From Candidatus Saccharicenans sp. (GTDB lineage Bacteria > Acidobacteriota > Aminicenantia > Aminicenantales > Saccharicenantaceae), in contig JASEIU010000004.1 of NCBI GenBank assembly GCA_030017715.1, positions 1 through 64,000 of the forward strand: a stretch of DNA of 64,000 nt, in the 5' to 3' direction. Shown piece by piece: positions 17,556 to 26,632 of this stretch. Numbering within the stretch: position 1 is the first letter of the stretch; each line of letters starts with the position of its first letter. The position numbers and the translations under genes were made by a program. The notes below the pieces were generated by a model. It had not been told where the DNA came from. It worked only from the letters and a program-made list of their open reading frames with translations, and did no database searches.

Positions 17556-18749
17556 TTATCTTCCGGCTGCTGATGAATCGGCTTTGATTGAGGAGGCTAC
17601 AAGGTATTTTATAATCCGCTCGGCCGTTCGGCCGTCCCAGTATTTTGGAACATTGCCCCTTTTGGTCTTGCCTTTAAGGATCCTGTTGACATCGGCCTCC
17701 AGGCTTTTCAGGCTGGTAAGCTGGTTTGTTCCAATTTTAATTGTTACCGGTCTTTCTGTGTTCCGGCGCAGGGTCAAGCAGGGTGTTCCAAAATAAGTCG
17801 TCTCTTCTTGCAATCCGCCCGAATCTGTGAGCACCAATCGAGCGTATTTGGCCAGCCAGAGAGAATCAGTATATCCGATTGGCTCAATTAGCATTAATTG
17901 AGGATAATCTTGAGCCCTGAACTCGAGCGGGGCCAGCATTTTTCTAGTCCTGGGATGAAGGGGGAAAACAATGGTTATCTTTTTCGATATTTTGCCGAGC
18001 TTGTTCATTATCGAGTGCAGGATTTTCGGGTCGTCAACATTGGACGGTCGGTGCAGAGTAACATAAACAAATTCACCGGGCTTCAGGCCGAGCTGGCTCG
18101 GGAGTGTGCTTTTTTCTGCCTCAGGCAGTCTGGAGATCAGGGCATCAATCATAATATTGCCGACCAGCTTTATTTTCCTGGCCGGAAGGCCTTCTTTTTT
18201 CAGGTTCAAGTTAGCGTCGGCTGATGGTGTAAATAGCAAATCAGCCAGGGCATCTGTGACCAGTCTGTTTATTTCTTCGGGCATAGTTCTGTCGTAGCTT
18301 CTCAGACCGGCTTCGATGTGAGAGGTTTTAATTCCCAGCTTGGCGGCAACCAGGGAACAGGCTAAGGTAGAATTTACATCTCCGACAACTACCACCCAAT
18401 CGGGCTTTTCCCTGAGGCAGACCGGCTCGAAGGCCAGCATAATTCTGGCTGTTTGCTCAGCCTGGGATCCAGAGCCCACTCCAAGGTTGATGTCGGGTTC
18501 AGGGATGCCCAGTTCCTGGAAAAAAATATCGGACATATTATTGTCATAGTGCTGCCCGGTATGAACCAGCATAAAATCGATTTTCGGCCGGTGTCTCCGG
18601 TCTTGATTATAAGAACGAATGGCTTTGATCAGCGGAGCGATTTTCATAAAGTTCGGCCTGGCCCCGGCGACCAGGATAAGCTTAAGAATCTTCATTCTTG
18701 TGTTTCGATGGTATCCTATAAACGTCCTCCGGTCATTCATTTCGGTCAT
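17556..18749 (-). CDS. wecB: UDP-N-acetylglucosamine 2-epimerase
   Basis: 397 residues. Matches the non-hydrolysing UDP-GlcNAc 2-epimerases along its length: VAGARPNFMKIAPLI near the start, the HTGQHYDNNMS segment, SHIEAGLRSYDR, and the C-terminal DSGGLQEE sugar-nucleotide loop. It makes UDP-ManNAc in the cytoplasm for polysaccharide synthesis. The ATG at 18749 overlaps the stop of the upstream fusion gene (ATGA), which supports translational coupling; a later ATG at 18695 lines up with the usual family start but has no good ribosome-binding site. The product suggests that ManNAc or ManNAcA is part of the polymer. Confidence 0.9.
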   Translation of the reverse strand: MTEMNDRRTFIGYHRNTRMKILKLILVAGARPNFMKIAPLIKAIRSYNQDRRHRPKIDFMLVHTGQHYDNNMSDIFFQELGIPEPDINLGVGSGSQAEQTARIMLAFEPVCLREKPDWVVVVGDVNSTLACSLVAAKLGIKTSHIEAGLRSYDRTMPEEINRLVTDALADLLFTPSADANLNLKKEGLPARKIKLVGNIMIDALISRLPEAEKSTLPSQLGLKPGEFVYVTLHRPSNVDDPKILHSIMNKLGKISKKITIVFPLHPRTRKMLAPLEFRAQDYPQLMLIEPIGYTDSLWLAKYARLVLTDSGGLQEETTYFGTPCLTLRRNTERPVTIKIGTNQLTSLKSLEADVNRILKGKTKRGNVPKYWDGRTAERIIKYLVASSIKADSSAAGR

Positions 18750-20800
18750 CTTCTTTTTTTTATGATCCTTATAATATCTTCAATATTATCCACAATATCT
18801 GCAAGGGCCGGTCTCCAGTCCTTATTAAAGTTTTGATCCTTTGGCCTGGGTTCGAACTTAATCTTTTTCCATACTTCTTGTTTATTCTGTATCAGCACCA
18901 AACGTCCCTGCTCATGGAGCATTCTATCGATGTTTCCAATTTTGCCCCGGAAGATGCTATAAACGGGGACTCCCAGGGCAGCAGCCTCTCTGTTCATAGT
19001 TCCTCCGCCACTGACCACCAGATCTGATAACCAGATAAGATTGAGTCCATCAATAGCTCTGGGAGGAACAATAGTTTTTCCTTTCTCAAACCATTCAGGA
19101 TAATTCTGGCGTAACCGTTTTTCTTGATCGTGATGTCTTGGAAGAAGTATGGCCCTAACTCCATCTGTTTTTGAAATTCGATTCATTAATTCTACGAACA
19201 GCAAAGTGCTTTCCGGGTTGTGATAGTGAGCTTCTTCTGCCGGTGGCCTTACAGTGACAACTATCTCATTTTCTCTGAGGCCGAGTTCTTGAGCGAGGGT
19301 AAAATCCGGTTCAAAATATGGGACGTAAACATCTTCTTTTAAGCCCCGATAATAGCGTATCTGGTTTGCCCGGAAATTTCTGACATTTCCCATCAGGGCC
19401 TCAGGCACTATCAACCATCTCGCCCGGGCGGGAGGAATTGTTTTGGAATGTTCATAATCTGACATCAGGATTGATGGAAAGCCAAAAAGGTTAGACATAA
19501 ATACCTGAGATCTGGCTCCATGAGAAAGAGCCAGCTCTGGCTTGTTTTTTCTTACAAATGGAAAAAGCTGGACACCGCGGAAGAATAGTCCCCATACTTT
19601 TTTAAAAGGATTTTTTCCGTAGTGTTTGCCGATTTTTATATAGTTCAGCCCTTTCTGGCTGGCCAGCTCGCATACCTGAAAAGCATCCCTGGCGCTGATT
19701 ACTATTTGATGTCCGCGCCTTTCCAATTCTCTTATAATCGGAATGAATAAGGGCACGTGGGGAGTGTTGTCAAGGTCTATCCATATCCTGGTAGGCGGGG
19801 CGAGAGGTTTCTTTAGGGCTGGCCCGTCTTTAGGTTCCAGGGCCGATTTGGCCCTTTGCCCTGGATCAGCATATTTTGCTTTGAGTTCCGAAACATAATT
19901 TTCTCGCCAGAATTGAACCATCTCTTTTGGCAACGCCAGCCAGTATTGCCCTTCATATTTTTCTTTAATATATTTTATAAAATCAATATAAAGGTCTACC
20001 GGGTAATTATCCAGAGCCCACTTATTTTCAAAATTCAAATAATCGGGGTGGACATTAATCATAGCCAGCCCGCCTTTTTCAGCAATCCAGTCGATTTTTC
20101 TTTTCCAGATTTGATTGTCCTTTTCTTCCAGGATTATAAACAGGCAATGATCCTGGGGCAAAGTGTACGGTATTTCGATATATCCCGAACTCGGCCCTGG
20201 CCCTTTAACATAAAAAGGAAAAACGGTGTGAACATCCTGACGCTGGGGTTCAAATGGATCTGTATCAAACGTTGAACAGGCCCATTCTATTTCAAGTTCT
20301 GCCAGCCATTTTTGGTTACATATCATTGATGGGGCCACAAACCCAACTGCGTTCCAGAGGTCAAGATAGCGTTTTATTTTACCGGAACCTCTATCGAATC
20401 TTTCTCTTGACAGAAAATGCCTGCCGTCATGAGTAAGCCCGTGTAAGGCTACTTCAAATCCGCTGTCTTCAATTTTTTGCCGAAACCAGGGAGGAACCCA
20501 GTAGTCTTCAGCCACAAAATTGAAAGAAGCTTTAAGGCCAAGATTAAGGTCCAGGTCCAGCAGGCGCAGGCAGTTAGAAAGTCCCCGAATAGTGTCAATA
20601 TCGTGAAGTATTACCAGAGCAAATTTTTTGTTATCCGGCCAGCCTTTCCATCCCACGGGCTGGCGTCCGGCTTTTTCCAGAATCGGCCAGGTAGCAGTAT
20701 GCCGTCTCCTTCGGATTCTGGCCACCTGCCTTCTCAAACCAATCTGAACAGGACGAGGTATTAACGGCTTTAATCCATAATAGAATCTTATCAGGCTCAT
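18746..20800 (-). CDS. Fusion: polysaccharide deacetylase-like domain + DUF354 glycosyltransferase-like domain
   Basis: 684 residues from the ATG at 20800, which has AAGGA 6-7 bases upstream; a TTG seven codons earlier is less likely. Residues ~60-310 are NodB-like: VILHDIDT (HDID 66-69), then the HxxxH pair H120/H124 in ALHGLTHDG. Residues ~338-684 are a DUF354/UDP-GlcNAc 2-epimerase-like GT-B domain beginning IWIDLDNTPHVPLF, with LSHGARSQ and SDLVVSGGGTMNREAA. The two domains are usually separate genes. One chain could couple deacetylation to a sugar step. It heads the five-gene minus-strand operon and has a promoter at 20937-20909. Confidence 0.78.
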   Translation of the reverse strand: MSLIRFYYGLKPLIPRPVQIGLRRQVARIRRRRHTATWPILEKAGRQPVGWKGWPDNKKFALVILHDIDTIRGLSNCLRLLDLDLNLGLKASFNFVAEDYWVPPWFRQKIEDSGFEVALHGLTHDGRHFLSRERFDRGSGKIKRYLDLWNAVGFVAPSMICNQKWLAELEIEWACSTFDTDPFEPQRQDVHTVFPFYVKGPGPSSGYIEIPYTLPQDHCLFIILEEKDNQIWKRKIDWIAEKGGLAMINVHPDYLNFENKWALDNYPVDLYIDFIKYIKEKYEGQYWLALPKEMVQFWRENYVSELKAKYADPGQRAKSALEPKDGPALKKPLAPPTRIWIDLDNTPHVPLFIPIIRELERRGHQIVISARDAFQVCELASQKGLNYIKIGKHYGKNPFKKVWGLFFRGVQLFPFVRKNKPELALSHGARSQVFMSNLFGFPSILMSDYEHSKTIPPARARWLIVPEALMGNVRNFRANQIRYYRGLKEDVYVPYFEPDFTLAQELGLRENEIVVTVRPPAEEAHYHNPESTLLFVELMNRISKTDGVRAILLPRHHDQEKRLRQNYPEWFEKGKTIVPPRAIDGLNLIWLSDLVVSGGGTMNREAAALGVPVYSIFRGKIGNIDRMLHEQGRLVLIQNKQEVWKKIKFEPRPKDQNFNKDWRPALADIVDNIEDIIRIIKKRR

Positions 20801-20908
20801 CTGCGTTCCTTGAAAAGACAATATAAACGAGTTAAATCCCGAGCTTCTACTCTATTAGTGTAAATATCTAAGGCAAAAACGTCATGCAATTTATTTTGCT
20901 TTTTACTA

Positions 20909-20937
20909 TTAATATAATTTATCCATTCAAATGTCAA
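20909..20937 (-). promoter_or_regulatory. Promoter of the deacetylase-fusion operon
   Basis: On the minus strand TTGACA (20937-20932) is followed after 17 bases by TATTAA (20914-20909). It faces away from the plus-strand promoter at 20957-20986; the two -35 boxes are 19 bases apart. The -10 box is only moderate. Confidence 0.45.
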
Positions 20938-20956
20938 ATAGGCAGCTTTTATTCTC

Positions 20957-20986
20957 TTGACTCAGGTAAAGGCTTAAAATTAGAAT
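20957..20986 (+). promoter_or_regulatory. Promoter of the broken FemAB-like gene
   Basis: TTGACT (20957-20962), 18-base spacer, TAGAAT (20981-20986). Transcription would begin near 20993, only a few bases before the ATG at 20999, so the mRNA would be nearly leaderless. Confidence 0.45.
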
Positions 20987-20998
20987 ATATTATGTTTT

Positions 20999-21868
20999 AT
21001 GTCTATTGAAATCGTTAACCACTTGCCAGAGGAGAGCTGGTCAGATTTCGTTTACCAAACTCGGGGCGGTAATATTTTCCATACTCCAGAAATGTACGAA
21101 GTATTTTCCAGAACAGAAAATTTTTCTCCTGAGTTATGGGCGGCAGTCGATAAGGGCAGAATACTGGTCCTTTTAATGCCTGTATACATAAATCTGTTTT
21201 CATCACCGTTTCTAAGGAAGATCACAACTCGAGCCGTATGTTTCGGGAGTGCCCTTTTATCTGAGCAGCCAGATGGTCGGCAGGCATTGAAATATCTATT
21301 AAAAGAATATACGGGTCAGGCGGGGAAAAAGGCAATTTTTTCTGAGCTACGAAACATTTGCGACCTTACTTGGGCCAGATCCTTTTTTCATCAGTGTGGC
21401 TTCCGGTATGAAGATCACCTTAATTTTTTGATAAATTTAGAGCCTTCATCTGAAAATATTTTTAGTAGAATTGGAGCACGGACCCGAAAAAACATCAAGC
21501 GAGCAATAAAAAAATAGTTGGTAGAGATAGAGGAAGTAAAGGAAGTTGACAAGTTAAAACCGTGTTATGACCTTCTTAAAAGTACATACCGGAGGGCGGC
21601 CGTTCCACTGGCAGATTTCTCATTGTTCAGAACTGCCTTTGAGGTATTGTTACCTAAAAACATGATCAGGATTACCCTGGCCAGAGTTAAAGGTCGGCCG
21701 GCGGCCGTTTCATTTGACCTGCTTTATAAAAAGACTATTTATGCCTGGTATGGAGGAGTGGACCGCCAGTATAAAGGTTATTTACCAAATGAATTGCTTA
21801 CCTGGGATATTTTAAAATGGGGTTGTCAGAATGGTTTTGAGCTTTATGATTTTGGCGGGGCCAGGTAG
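20999..21868 (+). pseudogene. FemAB-like transferase, broken by an in-frame amber codon and shortened at the 3' end
   Basis: Codons 1-172 and the stretch after them are in one frame, separated only by TAG at 21515-21517, which sits right after a run of seven A. The FemAB core helix (ARTRKNIKRAIKK) is just before the stop; the second GNAT half (AWYGGVDRQYKGYLPNELLTWDIL, shortened here by position: about 21750-21815) follows it. The second part ends at FGGAR then TAG (21866-21868), about 40 residues short of its intact relatives, which continue with an FK-x-FGG-like tail. Readthrough or a sequencing error could explain the first stop but not the missing end. Best read as a decaying gene. Confidence 0.7.
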
Positions 21869-21869
21869 C

Positions 21870-23053
21870 ATGGAAAATTTGAGTGGTAAAATTTTTCTGA
21901 TCAAAAACAGTCTTGAAAAAGTAATCCGCTGGGTTGAGGTTCATGATTTCCGTGGATACGATCCGGGCGATGGGCTTACCTCCTTTTTGAGGCCGCTGAC
22001 TTTTAACAAACTGCTTTTAGAAAGAATTTTGATGCAGATAATTTGGAAGAGCCCTGTTAATCTTAGGCCGCTGTTCGGGGTTAAACCACGTGATTCATGC
22101 ATAGCCAGGGGGTTTTTTGCCCGAGGATATTTAAAATTGTTTCAGATGACCGGAAAGAAAGACTATGAGCAGAAAGCCCGGGAATGTCTTGAATGGCTGA
22201 TGGCCAACAGATCGCCTTTTTCCGAGGAATATGCCTGGGGAAAGATGTTTGATTTTTCCTCACGGGGCGGGCGTCAGAAGAAATACGAACCGATAACCAT
22301 CTGGACAAGTTTAATCGGCCAGGCTTTTCTTGATGCTTTTGAAATTCTCGGCGAAGGGAGGTATCTATCGGTGGCCGAAAGCGTTTGCAGGTGGCTGTTG
22401 AATGTTCCCAGAACCATCACTGATAGCGGATTCTGTATTAACTACACTGCATCTGGAAAAGGAGATTGCACCATTCATAACCAGAGTATGGAAGCTGCTT
22501 TTATGCTGGCCAGAACCTGGAAATATATTAAGAATCCGGATTTCAAGTCAGTAGCCAGTGAGGCAGTTAAATTTACCTGCCGCCGGCAAAGGCCTGATGG
22601 TTCCTGGTGGTATGGCGAAGATAAAAAATCCTTAGGATTGATAACTTTCATACCGCGTATGTTCTGGATGGACTTAAAGGCCATATTGAAAATACTGGAG
22701 ATGAAACGCATCTCGATGTCCTGGAAACAGGATTCAGGTTTTATGTGAGAAATTTTTTTTCCTCTGAGGGCCTGCCTGGATATTATCATAACCGCCGGTA
22801 TCCGGTAGATATTCAATGTGCCGCTCAGGCTATCGATACTCTTGTATTTTTCTCTGATTATGATCAGGAAGCGCTGAACTTGGCTTTTAAGGTGGCGCGC
22901 TGGACGATCCTGAACATGCAGGATAAAAGCGGATATTTTTACTATCGAATATATCCACTGGTAAAAAACAGAACTCCGATGATTCATCGGGGACAGGCCA
23001 CCATGTTTAAGGCTCTGGCCTTTCTGCTGGCCAAATTAATTTTAGGTAAATAG
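21870..23053 (+). pseudogene. Alpha/alpha-toroid protein, frameshifted
   Basis: Paralogue of the toroid gene at 16322-17533. The ATG at 21870 aligns with that protein's start (MENLSGKIF versus MSFSNLSKD; RGYDPGDGL versus SGYDPYDAL). The frame breaks at the A6 run 22623-22628: reading one extra A restores RIDNFHTAYVLDGLK, which matches DNFHTGYNLLALR of the intact copy, and continues into the ORF ending at 23053 (YYHNRRYPVDIQCAAQAID). Without the shift, translation stops at 22748. The cause may be a true mutation, a homopolymer sequencing error, or slippage on A6. It begins one base after the FemAB fragment's stop. Confidence 0.75.
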
Positions 23054-23117
23054 TTTTGATTTCTTACTGTGGTTTCCGGTAGCGGGATAAAGTTTAATCC
23101 ATGGGTCAGGATGGAAA

Positions 23118-24179
23118 TTATTCAAGAAAGAATCTGTAATACATATGGCTGGCCAGGAAATAAACGGGGGAAGGAAGAATTTGATAAATTGAAGCGGCCA
23201 TTATCTTCAATTTTTCAGTTTTTAATCGTTGAGCTTTTTCATCCGGAAAGATGAATTCAGGCAGCTCTATTTCTTCTGTTCCCCAGTTTCGCTTAAAAAA
23301 CAACAGGTCCCCGTGCTCTATAGAGGTTCTACCAAAATCAAAGTATTTAAATCCGCGCTGACTGGCCAGTTTAATTGCTTCCCAGTAAATGAAAGGCACA
23401 GGTCTGAGGGATTTAAAAGCTGTCTCCCAGCCCAGGGCCTCAGTCGAGCATCTATTTTTATATAAAAATATCAATAATGAAGCTACAGGGATATTCCCGT
23501 GTTCAGCCAGCAGATAGATGGCTTTTCCTGATGGTCCGAACAGGTTGAATATCTGGCTATAAAAGCTGAAGGGTATAGCTGGCAGCCCAAGACGTTTTCT
23601 GGTTCTTGAATATAGCAAAAAGAATCTTGACAGTTCGTCCTGATCTTTAATAATTCTTGTCTTAAGATTGCTTTTTTCTGCCTTTCTGATGTTCTTCCTG
23701 ATGCACGTCCGGTCAAATTTACTGAATATTTTGTCCAGGTCATCATCAAGTGATAGGATGTGAGTAACGTATTCACTTTTTAATGAGCAGTTGCCCAGAA
23801 GGAACAGATCTTTTGTCCTGAATATCTTGATCTTTATATACTTACCATTCAGCTGTTCGAGGAAGTTCTTAGCGGCCTGAATAAGAAGTTTAAGTTCAGC
23901 AGGGTTTGAAATCAGTGGATCAAAAAAAGTTGCCAGGGGAGCTCCAACGAATCTTTTTCCTGAAAAGGGCGATTTAATAAAATAAAGCGGAAGACCAGCG
24001 GTTATCTCTCCGGTCTGTTCATTGTTGATAGCAAATATGAAAAGCTGACACTCTTTGATAAAACCGGACAAGATCTTATGCCATTGACTAAAATGGGTGA
24101 GCCAGCCTGCGGGGTGTGAATCAACAAAATGGTCCCAGCGGTGATACTCTGTCTCCGCCAGGATAGAAACTGTGGTCAT
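23118..24179 (-). CDS. FemAB-like (GNAT-fold) transferase
   Basis: 353 residues. Central basic helix FDRTCIRKNIRKAEKS, then a TRKRLGLPAIPFSFY segment, CSTEALGWETAFKSLRPVPFIYWEAIK, and the closing FKYFDFGRTSIEHGDLLFFKRNWG, all typical of the FemAB-like proteins in exopolysaccharide loci. Its ATG abuts the stop of the upstream FemAB-like gene with no gap, so the pair is translationally linked. Expected to be cytoplasmic, adding an aminoacyl or acyl group to a glycan or lipid precursor. The three neighbouring paralogues are divergent enough to have different substrates. Confidence 0.78.
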   Translation of the reverse strand: MTTVSILAETEYHRWDHFVDSHPAGWLTHFSQWHKILSGFIKECQLFIFAINNEQTGEITAGLPLYFIKSPFSGKRFVGAPLATFFDPLISNPAELKLLIQAAKNFLEQLNGKYIKIKIFRTKDLFLLGNCSLKSEYVTHILSLDDDLDKIFSKFDRTCIRKNIRKAEKSNLKTRIIKDQDELSRFFLLYSRTRKRLGLPAIPFSFYSQIFNLFGPSGKAIYLLAEHGNIPVASLLIFLYKNRCSTEALGWETAFKSLRPVPFIYWEAIKLASQRGFKYFDFGRTSIEHGDLLFFKRNWGTEEIELPEFIFPDEKAQRLKTEKLKIMAASIYQILPSPVYFLASHMYYRFFLE

Positions 24180-25334
24180 TTAGGTGCTTCCAATAAATTT
24201 ATAGAATATCTTTTCTGTCAGGCTGTAATTAGCCAGATAAGGCATTATAGTACGCGCCAAAAAATTTATTAATGGATTCGAAAAATGGATTAAACCAGGC
24301 TGTAGATTTACAATCATACCGCCGAATCCGGTCTTAAATCTTACATCCTGCATCTCTAAATAATTTTCCCGGGCATCGTAGATTTTTCCTCTCTTGAGGA
24401 GGTAGGTGCCAAAGGGACCTAGATCAGCACTTATGCAACCTGCAGATTTAGCCCATTTTATTATTTCCCAGAAAAGTAGTTCGTTCGGCCTAAGATGAGG
24501 ATATTCTCCCGACCAGCCAAATTTCCAGAGAGAAACATGCTCACCCATAATTATGACTATGAGAGCGGATATAATGATGTCATTCAGCCGGGCAAAAAAA
24601 AGCGCAATTTTCCCCCTGATGGAGAACAGATCCCATATTTTTTCCAGAGTTCTTAAACTTGAAGGGTTCGGTCTGACTCCGCGTCGTTGACAGGTGGTGT
24701 TCATAAGTTTGAAAAATAGGCCAAGTTCTCCTCTGCTGCCCTGCCTCACTACTATTCCTGCGTTTTGCGCTTGTTGTATGTTCTGTCTTTTTTGCCTCTT
24801 CATTTTTTTGAACAACTGATCTTCTGATAGATTTAGATTAATCCTGACGTTAGCGCTTTTTATTATCCATTTAATGAAATTCGGCCTGAAACCTATTTGC
24901 CTTAATTCTGAAGTTATCCGGTCTTCTCTGTCTGGGGCCTGGACGAGGACAGCAAAAAACTTGTGACGTATGAATATTTTCAGGTAATTTAAGATAGATT
25001 TCATCACAATAAAGTCGTCGCTGGCTATAACCGGACCTTTCATCAACAGGCCAAATTTCAAGAATTTTAGCTTTTCTTTGTATAAAATCTGAAAGCCCCC
25101 GACAATCTGGTTGTTTCTGATAGCTATGATTCGACCGGTTTTCCAGCCTTCCGGTTTTTTGGCTTCACCCCATAGGCTTGTCTGTTCAAAATGCTCAAAG
25201 CCAGTGCTGAACAGGAAATTGTCCCACTCAGGATCAGGACAGGAAACAGATTCCCAGAAAGTCAGACTTTCCCCGGCAAGGTGAATTTCACCAATTTTTT
25301 TGCGAACATTGTCACAGCGACCGGCAATAGACAT
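24180..25334 (-). CDS. FemAB-like (GNAT-fold) transferase, lipid II aminoacyltransferase type
   Basis: 384 residues, the longest FemAB-like paralogue here. Diagnostic parts are FEHFEQTSLWGEAKKPEGW near residue 41, the paired basic helix MKRQKRQNIQQAQNAG, and the C-terminal LRPNELLFWEIIKWAKSAGC followed by DLGPFGTY. This order is close to true FemX/FmhB-type enzymes, which use aminoacyl-tRNA on peptidoglycan precursors. It is joined without a gap to the FemAB-like gene downstream. A peptidoglycan or polysaccharide acceptor cannot be decided from sequence. Confidence 0.76.
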   Translation of the reverse strand: MSIAGRCDNVRKKIGEIHLAGESLTFWESVSCPDPEWDNFLFSTGFEHFEQTSLWGEAKKPEGWKTGRIIAIRNNQIVGGFQILYKEKLKFLKFGLLMKGPVIASDDFIVMKSILNYLKIFIRHKFFAVLVQAPDREDRITSELRQIGFRPNFIKWIIKSANVRINLNLSEDQLFKKMKRQKRQNIQQAQNAGIVVRQGSRGELGLFFKLMNTTCQRRGVRPNPSSLRTLEKIWDLFSIRGKIALFFARLNDIIISALIVIIMGEHVSLWKFGWSGEYPHLRPNELLFWEIIKWAKSAGCISADLGPFGTYLLKRGKIYDARENYLEMQDVRFKTGFGGMIVNLQPGLIHFSNPLINFLARTIMPYLANYSLTEKIFYKFIGST

Positions 25335-25402
25335 AATTTAAGATTATTGTAAAAAAGTAAAAGGATAAAAGCAACCAGCAACCAGATCTGATTTACCTCT
25401 GG

Positions 25403-26437
25403 TCATTCCAGATGTTTGTAAGCTATGGTTCCAGCCAGACGAAGAAGAGAAGGAGGCATGATCTGAAAGATTTTCTTAAACAAATTTCGTTTTCTGGCCT
25501 GAATAAAATTCAGTTTAATGCCCCTTGCCAGAACTATCCGGTAATAGCAAAGCTTTGATTCGACTGAACCCCAAGAACGTTTGTATGATAAAAGTCCCTG
25601 ATCTTCTGGATCTGTTCTTCCAAGGCTCAATGTGTAACAGCCATTTTCCTGATGCCAATTAATAGATTCCCACATTATGAGATTATTCGGTCGCAGATGG
25701 TGAAAAGTATGATCGGAAGCTCCAAATTTGAAGAGAGCCTTCCGGTTGAAATGGAGAAAAATTGAAGCAGCAATCATTCTGTCCCGGTAATAAGCCGAAG
25801 CTATTATGCCCAGATTTTTTGCTATCATTTCATCGTAAATGTTTCTAAAAAACTTGAAGGGCTGTGGAGGAATTCCATGGCGTTTTCTGGTGATGACCTG
25901 CAATCTGTAGAAGTTTCTCATGGCTTCCGGGCTTTTTTCGAATCTTACCTTAAGACCGTATCTCATTGCCTTTTTAATGTTACGTCTGTTGCTGTCTCTC
26001 AGACTGGACCAGAGATCAGTCGATGGTTTTGACAGGTCTATATTGTGAGTATAGTATGTTTCTGAAGGTTTGCCCGGGAAGAAAAAAATTGAACTTCTGA
26101 ATTCAACATATTTACATTTTTGGGTTACCCCATAATTGATAATTCCTTTGACAGGTTCTTCCAACTGGTCTGGTTCTTTGATGAGGGGATGGCAAAAATC
26201 AGAAAAAGGCAAGCTGACAACTCTTTTTCCAGTAATCAGGCTGTTTATCTCTATTAAAGGAATGATTGCAGTTGGCTTTTGCTCGTCATAAATCGCAAAA
26301 TACAGAGGATTTAAATTATACGTTAATTTAAGAACCTGACACCATTCTCGGGTATGAAAAATATCGGGATCAAAGTGGTGTTTGATCAGACTATTCCAGT
26401 CCGCACAGAAGGCAGGATCAACGATCTTGATTTTCAT
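25403..26437 (-). CDS. FemAB-like (GNAT-fold) transferase
   Basis: 344 residues. Opens with WNSLIKHHFDPDIFHTREW, then WSSLRDSNRRNIKKAMRYG as the central basic helix, TRKRHGIPPQPFKFF, and LRPNNLIMWESINWHQENGC leading to LGRTDPEDQGLLSYKRSWG. It is closest by eye to the 23118-24179 protein (shared TRKR-G-P-P-F and FKRxWG/YKRSWG ends). It precedes the other two by 68 bases, so the three probably form one transcript. Family function is transfer of an acyl or aminoacyl group; the acceptor is unknown. Confidence 0.77.
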   Translation of the reverse strand: MKIKIVDPAFCADWNSLIKHHFDPDIFHTREWCQVLKLTYNLNPLYFAIYDEQKPTAIIPLIEINSLITGKRVVSLPFSDFCHPLIKEPDQLEEPVKGIINYGVTQKCKYVEFRSSIFFFPGKPSETYYTHNIDLSKPSTDLWSSLRDSNRRNIKKAMRYGLKVRFEKSPEAMRNFYRLQVITRKRHGIPPQPFKFFRNIYDEMIAKNLGIIASAYYRDRMIAASIFLHFNRKALFKFGASDHTFHHLRPNNLIMWESINWHQENGCYTLSLGRTDPEDQGLLSYKRSWGSVESKLCYYRIVLARGIKLNFIQARKRNLFKKIFQIMPPSLLRLAGTIAYKHLE

Positions 26438-26632
26438 TTTCAGGTCATATTTCTTTCTTGATGTTAAATTATTATTGTCCAGAAGGTCAAATTATAAATT
26501 TGTTTAAATACACGTTGGCTGATAAAGCCAGCCGGGTTGTTTTCTGAAGTGCGGGAGATTATTCTTAACGGGGAGAAGTTTTAGATATGAATAGTTTTGA
26601 TCTGAAAAAAATTTTTCAGTTTTTGAAGACTC

